DNA of 39,701 bases from a virus: the IMG/VR virus record IMGVR_UViG_3300027971_000098, positions 1-39,701 of that record. The stretch is one strand, 5' to 3'. The notes under the pieces were generated by a model. That model searched no databases. It saw nothing but the letters and a program-made list of their open reading frames with translations, and was not told the origin of the DNA. The translations under genes and the position numbers were made by a program. Shown here piece by piece: positions 20,075 through 28,803 of the stretch; position 1 is the stretch's first letter, and the number at the start of each line of letters is the position of its first letter.

Positions 20075-21163
20075 ATGACAGATCGTTCCAAAAAAATTAC
20101 CGAACTTACAACATTATCTAACGCATCGCCTGATGATCTATTAGTCATAGTAGATGACCCAGCTGGTGTTCCAGAGACTAAAAAAATAACAGTAGGTAGA
20201 TTTTTTGGAAACGTTGCAACAAATACTGTTTTTAAATCTGCTGTGTCTTCAAATGGAAGTGTAAGTATTGCCAATACATTAAATGTATCCGGTGTTGCTT
20301 CATTTACCTCAAACATTAGCTTTAAAGGCACTATCCTTGCTAATACCACCCCTGTTATTAATTCAACAGGTTATTGGGTAGGCAACCCATCAGGACTTAA
20401 AGGCGACAAAGGCAGCGCCGGCGAGGCCGGCGCTAGCTCCTCCCTTTATAAGTTTAAAGCAAACACTGTAAGCACTACAGGGTACCCAGGAGAATCAAGG
20501 GTATCATATAGCAACACAACACAAATTAACTCAAATGTTGTTCGTGTTAGCCGCCTTACATTAGATCAAGTAGATATTGATATCTTTTTAACACTGCTAG
20601 CAAAGAATACTATCTTTGTTATTCAAAAAGAAAACGTAAGTGGAGATTATCAGGTCTGGCGTATAACTGATACCCCAACTAATATTAATGCAAACACTTC
20701 AAGTAGCTATTGGAATATACCTGTAGCTTTAGAGCGTTCTGGTGGGGCTGGTACAACTAATTTATCTGATAACTCCGAAGTCATATTTGTAGTAACTAGC
20801 TCGCCAACAAACCTGCTACCTACTATTCCAGTTAATAGTAGTTCTAATAATGAAATAACACTAGAAAATGATGTAGTCATTAAGCTATCACCTAAAGCAT
20901 ACGGTAACTCTACAGCATATCATCTGTCTGACGGCACAGAAGGTCAGTTGCTATACTTAGTACCAGCTACAGGTTTTTCTAATGTGGAATCTACAGGTAT
21001 TAATATAGATCATTGCAGATACAGTTCTAATAATTCTATTATCCAAGGCGCCGGTTCTTATTGGATGCCATTTTATTCTAACTCTTCTACCAGATCTTGT
21101 TTAGCTACTCTAGTCTTTACAGATGGTTATTGGAACTTGCCGCATTCAAAGTTCTATAGTTAA
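20075..21163 (+). CDS. Tail-fibre or virion surface protein with a collagen-like segment
   Basis: 362 aa. The N-terminal half is beta-repeat-like and Ser/Asn/Thr-rich (SVSIANTLNVSGVASFTSNI); GLKGDKGSAGEAGA is a short collagen-type G-x-y run often found between phage fibre domains. The C-terminal 200 residues show alternating beta patterns without a recognised fold. A role in host recognition or virion decoration is inferred. It starts 3 nt after the preceding gene. Confidence 0.65.
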   Translation: MTDRSKKITELTTLSNASPDDLLVIVDDPAGVPETKKITVGRFFGNVATNTVFKSAVSSNGSVSIANTLNVSGVASFTSNISFKGTILANTTPVINSTGYWVGNPSGLKGDKGSAGEAGASSSLYKFKANTVSTTGYPGESRVSYSNTTQINSNVVRVSRLTLDQVDIDIFLTLLAKNTIFVIQKENVSGDYQVWRITDTPTNINANTSSSYWNIPVALERSGGAGTTNLSDNSEVIFVVTSSPTNLLPTIPVNSSSNNEITLENDVVIKLSPKAYGNSTAYHLSDGTEGQLLYLVPATGFSNVESTGINIDHCRYSSNNSIIQGAGSYWMPFYSNSSTRSCLATLVFTDGYWNLPHSKFYS

Positions 21164-21167
21164 GTTT

Positions 21168-21563
21168 ATGACTACTGAAAAAATAGATGAAACAAACTTT
21201 CTGTTATTTGCTGCAAAACATTATGATAATCCATCCTGTTTTGATACTACTGAGTTTTATGAAGATTTAAATAGATTAAAGTATTTAAAGAGACTCTTTA
21301 GTAGGTATGATGAGACCGGAGAATTAAAGGAAAGACTTATTCTCAATCATATTATAGTTCTGTATAACCTATTTGGTGTACCTGCAGCAACTAAAATGTT
21401 ATTTTTTAAGTTAAAAGATTATTATCATTTGCTAAAGCCTTTTTTAGTATTTTTAAATTACTGCCCTGACCGAGTAGAAGGAATAGGTCTAGAAAATAAT
21501 ACAGTAATTACTTCTAATATTAAAATGGACCAGAAAATAATTACCGTATTAAGAGGAATTTAA
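21168..21563 (+). CDS. Conserved T4-like phage protein (DUF7207-like)
   Basis: 131 aa from ATG 21168; the longer in-frame start lies in the upstream gene. FAAKHYDNPSCFDTTEFYED, then LKRLFSRYDETGELKERLIL and NHIIVLYNLFG follow a pattern I recall in many T4-like phages; the DUF number is from memory. Mainly helical, no catalytic motif. It is located among the virion genes, so a morphogenesis role is plausible. Stop overlaps the next ATG (TAATG). Confidence 0.72.
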   Translation: MTTEKIDETNFLLFAAKHYDNPSCFDTTEFYEDLNRLKYLKRLFSRYDETGELKERLILNHIIVLYNLFGVPAATKMLFFKLKDYYHLLKPFLVFLNYCPDRVEGIGLENNTVITSNIKMDQKIITVLRGI

Positions 21564-22021
21564 TGGCAGGCAAAGTAGTAGATCTTTTTATGATCTATCA
21601 GTTTTTAAAGAGACTTGCAACCCCATTTGATAAGTGGGATGCATACAAGCTTGGCATTATAGATGCTGATGGTAAAGTGTTGCGCAAATCTAGCACACTC
21701 AAGACCCAAGAAGAAAAAGATTCGTGGGGATACTTTGATCGGTTAGTTGCTAACTTGAAAAAACTATTAGGCAAAGTTCCAGGCGGTAAAACTAGAATAG
21801 CTTCCTATGCTGCAGCGCTTTTACTCTTAAAAGAAAGTGTTAATGAAGAAGATAAGAGTGAAGAAGAGCTACTTTCTTTACTAGAAGATGAAATAGCAAA
21901 TGTTGCAGGTGCAGGAAAAATTGCTGGCATGGGTGTAGGCCCGCAAGGTGAACCACCAGTTAATAATAAAAAGCCTATTTTAGCAAAGACGCTAAAGAGA
22001 AGGAAACCAAATGCGATATAG
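21563..22021 (+). CDS. Conserved T4-like phage protein, probable virion
   Basis: 152 aa. The N-terminal 90 residues (FLKRLATPFDKWDAYKLGII, KKLLGKVPGGKTRIASYAAA) follow a conserved pattern in T4-like phages (from memory); the C-terminal 60 are acidic then basic. No known enzymatic motif. It overlaps the lipoprotein start by 11 nt. Confidence 0.68.
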   Translation: MAGKVVDLFMIYQFLKRLATPFDKWDAYKLGIIDADGKVLRKSSTLKTQEEKDSWGYFDRLVANLKKLLGKVPGGKTRIASYAAALLLLKESVNEEDKSEEELLSLLEDEIANVAGAGKIAGMGVGPQGEPPVNNKKPILAKTLKRRKPNAI

Positions 22022-22403
22022 TATCATAGCCGCCTTATTATACTTAACTGGTTGCAGCTCTTATTTCTTAGCTAACTACGACACCAACGAGTACGCATTA
22101 ATTAATGACATAAGAACAACAGCAGAGCTTTCTAAATTGCATTGCAAAGATGTAACTTACATGCGCAACGCGGCTGAGATAATTTTTTATAAAGCAACAG
22201 CTTTTAAAAACTTTACTAGTGGATTTGGTCATAATGAAGATAGTATATCAGCAGCCTCTAACCTATTGAATATAGCTAAGGGGCTTAATGAAAAGTATAA
22301 TTCAGGTGTAGTTCCAAGCATTGCTTATTGTGAGAGTAAAGTTTCTTCCTTAGAAGATACGTCTAAGGCTATTCAAACAATAATTGCAAGGAAACCAAGA
22401 TGA
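22011..22403 (+). CDS. Lipoprotein
   Basis: 130 aa. MRYSIIAALLYLTGC is a type II signal peptide with lipobox LTGC (Cys15). The mature part is helical, polar, with two further Cys (LHCKDV, AYCESK) that could pair in the periplasm. Phage-encoded lipoproteins often act in lysis or superinfection exclusion; the function here is unknown. Overlaps both neighbours. Confidence 0.78.
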   Translation: MRYSIIAALLYLTGCSSYFLANYDTNEYALINDIRTTAELSKLHCKDVTYMRNAAEIIFYKATAFKNFTSGFGHNEDSISAASNLLNIAKGLNEKYNSGVVPSIAYCESKVSSLEDTSKAIQTIIARKPR

Positions 22404-22642
22404 TCGACGAAATTAAGTCATATCTAACATGTGATTGTGATTTAACAAAAAGTATAGCTCTGCGTACTGTGGAGCTTCAAGATCTCCATAATAAAAAAAA
22501 GATAAGTAATGAAGAATATATTGAATTGTTAGGGGACTTAGTATCACAGAAAAATGTGGACATGTCTCTTAAGCAGCTAGCCGTTAAAGAGTCGCTTAAT
22601 AAACTTATTAACGGGCTTATAGCAGCTGCATCAGTAGTATAA
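22400..22642 (+). CDS. Small hypothetical protein
   Basis: 80 aa (MIDEIKSYLTCDCDLTKSIA start), ATGA overlap with the lipoprotein stop. Helical; a C-D-C near the N-terminus, an LEDL-like helix (YIELLGDLVSQK), and a mildly hydrophobic C-terminus (NGLIAAASVV). No family recognised. A late-type box lies at its stop codon. Confidence 0.65.
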   Translation: MIDEIKSYLTCDCDLTKSIALRTVELQDLHNKKKISNEEYIELLGDLVSQKNVDMSLKQLAVKESLNKLINGLIAAASVV

Positions 22643-22645
22643 AAA
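22638..22645 (+). promoter_or_regulatory. Possible T4-type late promoter (TATAAAAA)
   Basis: 7 of 8 matches to TATAAATA, overlapping the upstream stop codon, 16 nt before the holin gene start. AT-rich context makes chance occurrence plausible. Confidence 0.4.
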
Positions 22646-22660
22646 TAATAAGAGGTAAAA

Positions 22661-22978
22661 ATGCCCGATTTGCAGAACAGTACCGATCAAGAACATTGGA
22701 TGAATTCAAAATGGCGCCCTATGATGGGGTGGACTTACATGGTAACATGTATTTTTGATTTCATTATAGGTCCAATTTTTTACAATCTACTACAGTTCTG
22801 GAACCCTGGGCAACAAGTGGGTATGTGGCAACCTCTTACTCTTGGTGGCGGCGGGCTTTATCACCTCGCAATGGGTGCTGTACTAGGTATTGCAGCATGG
22901 TCAAGAGGCCAAGAAAAGATTGCTAATATCACTACAGAGTCGAGTAAGCAGAACAATATCGAAGGTGTAGGTGAGTGA
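22661..22978 (+). CDS. Holin of the 3-TM (gene-transfer-agent type) superfamily
   Basis: 105 aa. Segments GWTYMVTCIFDFIIGPIFYN and LGGGGLYHLAMGAVLGIAAW and the NSKWRPMMGW start match the three-helix holin family associated with gene transfer agents (Holin_3TM type). Holins disrupt the inner membrane at lysis onset. GAGG precedes the ATG. It is followed by the 79-aa membrane protein with one-nt overlap (TGATG). Confidence 0.85.
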   Translation: MPDLQNSTDQEHWMNSKWRPMMGWTYMVTCIFDFIIGPIFYNLLQFWNPGQQVGMWQPLTLGGGGLYHLAMGAVLGIAAWSRGQEKIANITTESSKQNNIEGVGE

Positions 22979-23217
22979 TGGAAACATTTGACACTAATTC
23001 GAGAATAGCCGTGCTAGAAAACGAAATTAAAAACATAGCTTCCGATATTAAGGAATTAAAAGTGGACCAGAAAGAGCAACATAATGCTCTGATGAAACAC
23101 TTTGTTAGTATTGAAGAACGCCTTTCCAATCTCGAAAAATGGAGATGGATGGTGGTTGGCGGAGCTATGGTTATAGGATTCCTTCTATCAAACGTTAGTA
23201 AGTTGATCGGCAGTTGA
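22978..23217 (+). CDS. Coiled-coil protein with C-terminal membrane anchor (XhlA/holin-accessory-like)
   Basis: 79 aa from ATG 22978; a GTG at 22975 would add one residue. N-terminal 50 residues are a coiled coil (IAVLENEIKNIASDIKELKV); C-terminal WRWMVVGGAMVIGFLLSNVS is a transmembrane helix. The layout equals XhlA-type haemolysin/holin accessory proteins. It lies directly behind the holin. The stop TGA is part of the -35 box of the next promoter. Confidence 0.75.
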   Translation: METFDTNSRIAVLENEIKNIASDIKELKVDQKEQHNALMKHFVSIEERLSNLEKWRWMVVGGAMVIGFLLSNVSKLIGS

Positions 23218-23243
23218 TTTAATTCATCTTTACCTACTATAAT
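23214..23243 (+). promoter_or_regulatory. Sigma70-type promoter (TTGATT-N18-TATAAT), stop-codon fused
   Basis: -35 TTGATT at 23214-23219 holds the upstream stop codon; spacer starts TAATTCATC, one nt longer than in the cassettes; perfect -10 TATAAT at 23238-23243. It drives the primase unit. Confidence 0.8.
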
Positions 23244-23257
23244 GTAGTGTAGGATGG

Positions 23258-24286
23258 ATGAATATGTTATTAATTGATAAAAAATATATTGGTATTATCT
23301 CGAGCCGTTTGTCTAGATTCGTTCGTAAATCTGACAAGCTCTATAACTGCAGATGTCCTATCTGTGGTGACTCAAAAAACAATTCAGGCAAGACGCGTGG
23401 TTATTTCTATGAAAAGAAAGACTACATGCTTTACTATTGCCATAATTGCGGCGCATCGATGCGCTTTGCAACGTTTCTTAAGAGCTTCGATCACAACACA
23501 TTTAATGACTATGTGAATGAGACGTTTCTTGAAAAGAACAAAGCAAATCCAAAGCCTGTTACTACCCCTAGTATAGAAAAATTCACACAGCCTGTATTTC
23601 AGAAGACTGGAGTTCTATCCGGCCTGCGTAAAATCTCTTCTCTTGAGGTTAATCATCCTGCAAAGATGTATATTATGCAGAGAAAAATACCATCAGACAC
23701 ACATTATAAGCTATTTTATACCCCTAAATTTAAAGAATACGTTAATAATCTTATTCCTGGTAAATTTGCTGATGGTGGCAAGGATGAACCAAGAATTATT
23801 ATACCTTTCCTGGATGAGAATAAGAGGTGCTTTGGCTTCCAGGGCCGAGCAGTAGGCCCGTCTAAGATTCGTTATATCACTATTATTTTAGACGATAGTA
23901 AACCTAAAATTTTCGGTCTAGAGGCACTGCAACCAGAAAAGAAGTTGTTTGTCGTAGAAGGCCCTATTGATTCCCTGTTTCTCCCTAACGCTATTGCGAT
24001 GGCCGGGTCAGATGCAAGTATGGACTGGCTTGATAAGAAGCATCACTCAAACGTTGTATTCGTGTATGATAATGAACCACGCAATATAGAAATAGTTAAG
24101 AAGATGCTTAATGTAGTAGAAAGAGGATTTAAGATTGTTATATGGCCGGAGCATGTACAGGAAAAAGATATTAATGATATGGTACTAGCCGGTCGCAGCC
24201 AAGTTGATATTCTTAAGACGATTAATGATAATACTCATGAAGGGCTTCAAGCGCAGCTGGCGATCACATTTTGGAGGAAGGTATGA
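23258..24286 (+). CDS. 61: DNA primase (T4 gp61-type)
   Basis: 342 aa. N-terminal zinc ribbon CPICGDSKNN ... CHNCGAS (C33, C36, C61, C64); TOPRIM domain with FVVEGPIDSLFLP (E234), AMAGSDASM (D252) and DNEPRNIE (D271, E273). Synthesises RNA primers for lagging-strand synthesis with the gp41-type helicase. Start: ATG 23258 is close to AGGA (3 nt); ATG 23264 (MLLIDKKY) has 9-nt spacing and may be the real start. Overlaps thyX by 4 nt. Confidence 0.9.
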   Translation: MNMLLIDKKYIGIISSRLSRFVRKSDKLYNCRCPICGDSKNNSGKTRGYFYEKKDYMLYYCHNCGASMRFATFLKSFDHNTFNDYVNETFLEKNKANPKPVTTPSIEKFTQPVFQKTGVLSGLRKISSLEVNHPAKMYIMQRKIPSDTHYKLFYTPKFKEYVNNLIPGKFADGGKDEPRIIIPFLDENKRCFGFQGRAVGPSKIRYITIILDDSKPKIFGLEALQPEKKLFVVEGPIDSLFLPNAIAMAGSDASMDWLDKKHHSNVVFVYDNEPRNIEIVKKMLNVVERGFKIVIWPEHVQEKDINDMVLAGRSQVDILKTINDNTHEGLQAQLAITFWRKV

Positions 24287-24945
24287 GTGTTAAGTTAATT
24301 AGTTATTCACAAGGCTGCGGTGCAGATCAAGATACACTTGCAACTGCGCAGGAGCTGGTCGCATTTTGCGCAAGAGTTTCTAACCCTGCTAATCAGTACA
24401 ATAAAGACACTGCTGATAAGCTCATCAAGTATCTAATTCAGAATAAGCACTGGTCACCCCTTGAGATGGTTTCGGTATGTTTGGAAGTCACAACAACGAG
24501 AGACATAGCGAGACAAATGCTGAGACATAGAAGTTTTAGCTTTCAAGAGTTTAGTCAACGGTATGCCAATCCCGTACAGGATCTTAACTTCGTTGTGAGA
24601 GAGGCAAGACTACAAGACACTAAGAATCGTCAAAACTCATTCGAAACTGATGATGAGCAGCTAGTCAAGCAGTGGAATCAGAAACAAGAAGAGATTATTG
24701 AAAAGTGCAAAGAAGCGTATTGTTGGGCGATAGAGAACGGGATTGCAAAGGAACAAGCACGTGTTGTGTTACCAGAAGGTCTTACAGAATCGCGACTCTA
24801 CGTTAACGGGACACTGAGATCTTGGATACACTATATACAACTACGTACTGAGTGTGGTACTCAAAAAGAGCATCGCGAGATTGCTCTGCAGTGTGCTAAA
24901 GTACTAGCTGATATATTTCCAATGATCGATTCTCTGAGAGAATAG
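24283..24945 (+). CDS. thyX: Flavin-dependent thymidylate synthase
   Basis: 220 aa from ATG 24283 with GGAGGAAGGT before it. The ThyX signature RHRSFSFQEFSQRY lies at residues 81-94, preceded by a conserved HWSPLEM-type segment. It methylates dUMP to dTMP using methylene-tetrahydrofolate and FAD/NADPH. Many T4 relatives use ThyA instead. It lies between the primase and the spanins, upstream of the ribonucleotide reductase genes. Confidence 0.95.
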   Translation: MSVKLISYSQGCGADQDTLATAQELVAFCARVSNPANQYNKDTADKLIKYLIQNKHWSPLEMVSVCLEVTTTRDIARQMLRHRSFSFQEFSQRYANPVQDLNFVVREARLQDTKNRQNSFETDDEQLVKQWNQKQEEIIEKCKEAYCWAIENGIAKEQARVVLPEGLTESRLYVNGTLRSWIHYIQLRTECGTQKEHREIALQCAKVLADIFPMIDSLRE

Positions 24946-24947
24946 CT

Positions 24948-25547
24948 ATGATGTTTCTTATAAACTATATCCCTGAATGGACCGTACACCTAGGGTTTTT
25001 ACTAGGATTAGGTCTAATTTTTACATCATTCGTCTTATACTTCGTTCCTTTCGTCGCAACCTACAGACTTCCCATCCTACTTGTTGGAATAATAGTCGCA
25101 TGTGCTGGCTCTTTCGTAGAAGGAGTATATTATTCTAATAATTGGTGGCTAACAAAGGTTAGGGAGATGGAACTTAAGGTAGCAGAGGCAGAAGCCAAAG
25201 CTGCGCAGGTAAATGTACAGATTGTGACAAAGTATGTTGAAAAAATTAAAGTAGTAAAGGAAAAGACAAATGAAAATATTAAGTACATTGAGACTTACAT
25301 TACTAAGCATGACAACAGTATTGTGTTCCCTAAGTCTTTCATCATGCTCCACGACAGTGCCAGTCAAAATGAAGTTTCCGGAAGCACCGGAAGCCCTGAT
25401 GAAAGTCCCTCCGATGTTAAAGCCAGCGAACTCCTCTCAACAGTCGTTGAAAACTACGGTACCTGCTACGAGCTTAGAGAAACAGTAGTAGCATGGCAGG
25501 ACTGGTATAAAGCACAAAAAGAAGTTTTCGAGAACACATTCAAGTAA
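24948..25547 (+). CDS. Inner-membrane spanin (Rz-like)
   Basis: 199 aa. Two N-terminal hydrophobic segments (VHLGFLLGLGLIFTSFVLYF and LPILLVGIIVACAGSFVEGV), then a long charged coiled coil (KVREMELKVAEAEAKAAQVN; VEKIKVVKEKTNENIKYIET), then a periplasmic helical end. i-spanins usually have one anchor; two is a variation. A complete lipoprotein gene with o-spanin features is nested in the +1 frame at 25270, which strongly supports the call. Confidence 0.78.
   Translation: MMFLINYIPEWTVHLGFLLGLGLIFTSFVLYFVPFVATYRLPILLVGIIVACAGSFVEGVYYSNNWWLTKVREMELKVAEAEAKAAQVNVQIVTKYVEKIKVVKEKTNENIKYIETYITKHDNSIVFPKSFIMLHDSASQNEVSGSTGSPDESPSDVKASELLSTVVENYGTCYELRETVVAWQDWYKAQKEVFENTFK
25270..25488 (+). CDS. 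Outer-membrane spanin lipoprotein (Rz1-like), nested in the i-spanin gene
   Basis: 72 aa in the +1 frame entirely inside 24948-25547. Signal peptide MKILSTLRLTLLSMTTVLCS then LSLSSC with lipobox Cys26, then a proline-rich mature part (VPVKMKFPEAPEALMKVPPM). Embedded Rz1 genes are known in lambda (Rz/Rz1) and others; they bridge the outer membrane to the i-spanin and complete Gram-negative lysis. AAAAGACAAATG gives only a weak ribosome-binding site. Confidence 0.8.
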   Translation: MKILSTLRLTLLSMTTVLCSLSLSSCSTTVPVKMKFPEAPEALMKVPPMLKPANSSQQSLKTTVPATSLEKQ

Positions 25548-25558
25548 GTTGAGGTTTT

Positions 25559-27358
25559 ATGAGCAAAGAGACGGTACACGGTCTTAATATTGACCGTACA
25601 AGAGATGCATTGTTTGATGAGCTGGGACTCAAGAGACTGAAAGAGTCCTATATGACGGATGAAGAAGTATCCCCGCAAGAAAGGTTTGCATATGTTTCAA
25701 AAAGTTTTGGATCAAATCCTGAGCATGCTCAAAGACTCTATGACTATAGTAGTCGGCATTGGCTATCTTACAGTACTCCTATCCTTTCATTTGGCCGTAG
25801 TAAGCGCAGTCTTCCTATATCATGCTTTCTACCTTATTTACACGATAGTGCAGAAGGCTTGGTCGACTGCTTATCAGAAGTAAACTGGCTCTCAATGCTA
25901 GGAGGTGGCATTGGTATTGGTATTGGGATTCGTAGTTCTGATGATAAGTCTGTGGGCGTTATGCCTCATCTTAGAACTTATGATGCAAGTTCTTTGGCTT
26001 ATCGTCAAGGCCGGACTCGCCGTGGTAGTTACGCTGCTTATCTTGACATTTCTCACCCGGATATTCTGATTTTTCTTGAAATGAGAAAGCCAACCGGTGA
26101 TCAGAATATGAGATGCTTAAATCTTCACCATGGTATTAATATTACCGATGACTTTATGGAGATTATTGAGCGATGCATGGTAGACCCTTCAGCTGACGAT
26201 TCGTGGGCATTGAAGGATCCGCACGACGGTAGTGTTCGTGAAACTATTTCAGCAAGAGAATTGTGGCAACGTATTCTTGAAATGCGAATGGTCACCGGTG
26301 AACCATACCTACATTTTATAGATACAAGTAATAACGCAATGCCGGAGTCACAAAAGGCGTTAGGGCTAAAGGTTAGACAATCAAACCTATGTTCAGAGAT
26401 AGTTCTACCGACCGATAAAGATAGAACTGCCGTTTGCTGTCTTTCTTCTGTTAATTTGGAGTATTATGATGAATGGAAAAACGATCCGCTCTTCTTACGA
26501 GACATTGCGGAAATGCTGGATAACGTGCTACAGTACTTTATTGACAACGCTCCGGATACTATACACCGCGCTCGCTTTAGTGCCGCTCGTGAGCGGAGTA
26601 TTGGTGTCGGAGCTCTTGGATTCCATGCGTTTCTACAAAAGGCAGGGATACCGTGGGAATCGTCGCTCGCGGTAAGTGCTAATAATAGAATATTCAAACA
26701 TATTAGAGAACAACTAGATGCAGCAAACAAAGAACTCGGTACAGAAAGAGGTGAAGCTCCTGACGCAGCAGGTACTGGGAATCGTTTCTGTCACCTCATT
26801 GCTATTGCTCCCAACGCTTCTAGCAGCATCATTATGGGCAATACTTCTCCCAGTATTGAGCCTTATCGGGCTAATGCTTATAGACAAGACACGTTAAGTG
26901 GCAGTCATCTTAATAAGAATAGATACTTAGATAAGTTGATTAAAGAGGAATGTGAGAAGAACTCTAAGTTAGATTATAAAGAAATCTGGTCTAGCATTAT
27001 TGCTAATGACGGTTCAGTACAACACCTCGAGTGGATGGATGATTATACAAAGGATGTATATAAGACTTCGATGGAACTGGATCAGAGATGGATTGTACAG
27101 CATGCGTCTGATAGACAGAAGTATATTGATCAAGCTCAATCGGTTAATTTATTCTTTAGACCGAATACAAACGTAAAATATCTTCACGCCGTGCATTTTA
27201 TGGCATGGAAGCAAGGTCTAAAGACGCTTTACTATTGCCGTTCGGAAAAGATTGGTAAGGCTGATAAAGTAGCGAAAAAGATTGAAAGACAAGTTATAGA
27301 AGAAATCGACCTGAAGCAAATTGCTGAGGGTGATATTTGTTTAGCATGCGAGGGTTAA
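25559..27358 (+). CDS. nrdA: Class Ia ribonucleotide reductase, alpha subunit
   Basis: 599 aa, clearly shorter than T4 or E. coli NrdA (about 755-760 aa): the N-terminal ATP-cone region is absent. Active-site features remain: LPISCFLP (C89), NLCSEI (C278, E280), AVCCLSSVNL (C293/294), the TLYYC radical-transfer tyrosines, and a C-terminal CLAC for thioredoxin/glutaredoxin reduction. Without the cone, dATP feedback may be lost (inference). It leads the nrdA-cupin-nrdB unit. Confidence 0.95.
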   Translation: MSKETVHGLNIDRTRDALFDELGLKRLKESYMTDEEVSPQERFAYVSKSFGSNPEHAQRLYDYSSRHWLSYSTPILSFGRSKRSLPISCFLPYLHDSAEGLVDCLSEVNWLSMLGGGIGIGIGIRSSDDKSVGVMPHLRTYDASSLAYRQGRTRRGSYAAYLDISHPDILIFLEMRKPTGDQNMRCLNLHHGINITDDFMEIIERCMVDPSADDSWALKDPHDGSVRETISARELWQRILEMRMVTGEPYLHFIDTSNNAMPESQKALGLKVRQSNLCSEIVLPTDKDRTAVCCLSSVNLEYYDEWKNDPLFLRDIAEMLDNVLQYFIDNAPDTIHRARFSAARERSIGVGALGFHAFLQKAGIPWESSLAVSANNRIFKHIREQLDAANKELGTERGEAPDAAGTGNRFCHLIAIAPNASSSIIMGNTSPSIEPYRANAYRQDTLSGSHLNKNRYLDKLIKEECEKNSKLDYKEIWSSIIANDGSVQHLEWMDDYTKDVYKTSMELDQRWIVQHASDRQKYIDQAQSVNLFFRPNTNVKYLHAVHFMAWKQGLKTLYYCRSEKIGKADKVAKKIERQVIEEIDLKQIAEGDICLACEG

Positions 27359-27359
27359 A

Positions 27360-27815
27360 ATGAGCAGCACAGTACATGGAATGCCACAACACTACGACCC
27401 ACTTATTACTACTAGAGTAGATGAGGAAGGTCGCGAATGGATTAAAACTGAACGTTCACATATGAATCTAAGCGATATGGAGCAGATGGGTGTCTTTGGT
27501 AATATCTGGGTATACTCACATCATCTGAATAAGGCGGGAGATTATAACCCTGGACATAAGCACAATCATGACCACGTTACTTTATTAGCTACCGGATCAG
27601 TTAGATGTGAAGTGGTTGATGATGACGAAGGTACTACTATAAAAGACTTTAAAGCACCGACGTTTATTGTCATTGATAAAAACAAGACACATAAACTTAC
27701 AGCTCTAGAAGATAATACAGTTTTCTACTGCGTGTTTGCACTTCGTGACGAGGATGGGGATGTAACAGATTTTTATAGCGGAGATAACTCACCATACAGC
27801 GCAAGAAAGGATTAG
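27360..27815 (+). CDS. Cupin-fold protein
   Basis: 151 aa. The metal-site region GHKHNHDHVTLLATGSVRCE and the later DKNKTHKLTALEDNTVFYC fit the two cupin motifs (H-x-H ... E, then H). Small cupins bind metals and may be enzymes or regulators. The unusual position between nrdA and nrdB hints at a link to deoxynucleotide synthesis, but no function is known. Spaced one nt from each neighbour. Confidence 0.75.
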   Translation: MSSTVHGMPQHYDPLITTRVDEEGREWIKTERSHMNLSDMEQMGVFGNIWVYSHHLNKAGDYNPGHKHNHDHVTLLATGSVRCEVVDDDEGTTIKDFKAPTFIVIDKNKTHKLTALEDNTVFYCVFALRDEDGDVTDFYSGDNSPYSARKD

Positions 27816-27816
27816 G

Positions 27817-28803
27817 ATGATCAAAAAAATAAAACCCAAGCTTACTGAAGAACGCGATTCATTCAAGCCATTTAACTACCCGTGGGCATTTGAGGCATGG
27901 CTTAAGAGTGAGCAAGCGCATTGGCTTCATACAGAAGTACCAATGTTAGAGGATGTTAAGGACTGGAAAAATAAGCTTACTGATCCACAAAAGCATTTCC
28001 TTACAAACATTTTCAGATTCTTTACGCAAGGGGATATTGACGTAGCTGGTGGATACGTCAAGAACTATCTTCCTTATTTTACGCAACCAGAAGTGCGTAT
28101 GATGTTGCTTGGTTTTGCAGCTCGTGAAGCATTGCATATTGCTGCTTATAGTCACCTTATTGAAACTCTAGGTATGCCTGAAGCAACTTATGGTGAGTTT
28201 CTAGAATATCAGTCCATGAGAGATAAGCATGAATATTTTGTTGAGTTATCTCATAAGAACGGTACACCAGCATCAGTAGCTAGTAATATTGCTGCTTTTT
28301 CTGCCTTTACCGAAGGTATGCAACTATTCAGCTCGTTTATTATGCTTCTCAACTTCCCCAGACACGGTCTAATGAAGGGCATGGGACAGATAGTAACCTG
28401 GTCCATTGTTGATGAAACAATGCATGCTGAATCTATGATTAAATTGTTTAGAACATATATAGAAGAAAATAAAGAGTTATGGAATGATGAACTTAAGGGA
28501 AATATCTATACTATTGCTGAAAAAATGGTGGAACTTGAGGACAAATTTATTGACTTGTCTTTTAGTATGGGGGACATGCCATCTCTTACAGCTGAGGATG
28601 TTAAGCATTATATTCGCTACATTGCTGATCGTCGCCTTATCTCACTTGGTCTCAAGGGAATATATAAAGTTAAGAGAAACCCATTACCGTGGGTAGAAGA
28701 GATGATAAATGCACCAACGCACACTAACTTTTTTGAAAACAGAGCAACAGATTATGCAAAAGGTGCATTGTCTGGCACTTGGGAGGATGTATGGGCCGCG
28801 TAG
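27817..28803 (+). CDS. nrdB: Class Ia ribonucleotide reductase, beta subunit
   Basis: 328 aa. Diiron and radical residues by spacing to E. coli: D73, E104, H107, Y111 (E-x-x-H-x-x-x-Y), E166 (FTEGMQ), E200, H203 (DETMH). All are present, so a tyrosyl-radical enzyme is expected. It supplies the radical to NrdA for reduction of ribonucleotides. The C-terminal WAA overlaps the start of the next gene by 13 nt. Confidence 0.95.
   Translation: MIKKIKPKLTEERDSFKPFNYPWAFEAWLKSEQAHWLHTEVPMLEDVKDWKNKLTDPQKHFLTNIFRFFTQGDIDVAGGYVKNYLPYFTQPEVRMMLLGFAAREALHIAAYSHLIETLGMPEATYGEFLEYQSMRDKHEYFVELSHKNGTPASVASNIAAFSAFTEGMQLFSSFIMLLNFPRHGLMKGMGQIVTWSIVDETMHAESMIKLFRTYIEENKELWNDELKGNIYTIAEKMVELEDKFIDLSFSMGDMPSLTAEDVKHYIRYIADRRLISLGLKGIYKVKRNPLPWVEEMINAPTHTNFFENRATDYAKGALSGTWEDVWAA

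Noticed and set aside
20060-20080. Programmed frameshift joining the two fibre-like genes
   Set aside because: The upstream gene ends in a normal TAA and the next ATG follows after 3 nt; no slippery sequence is seen.
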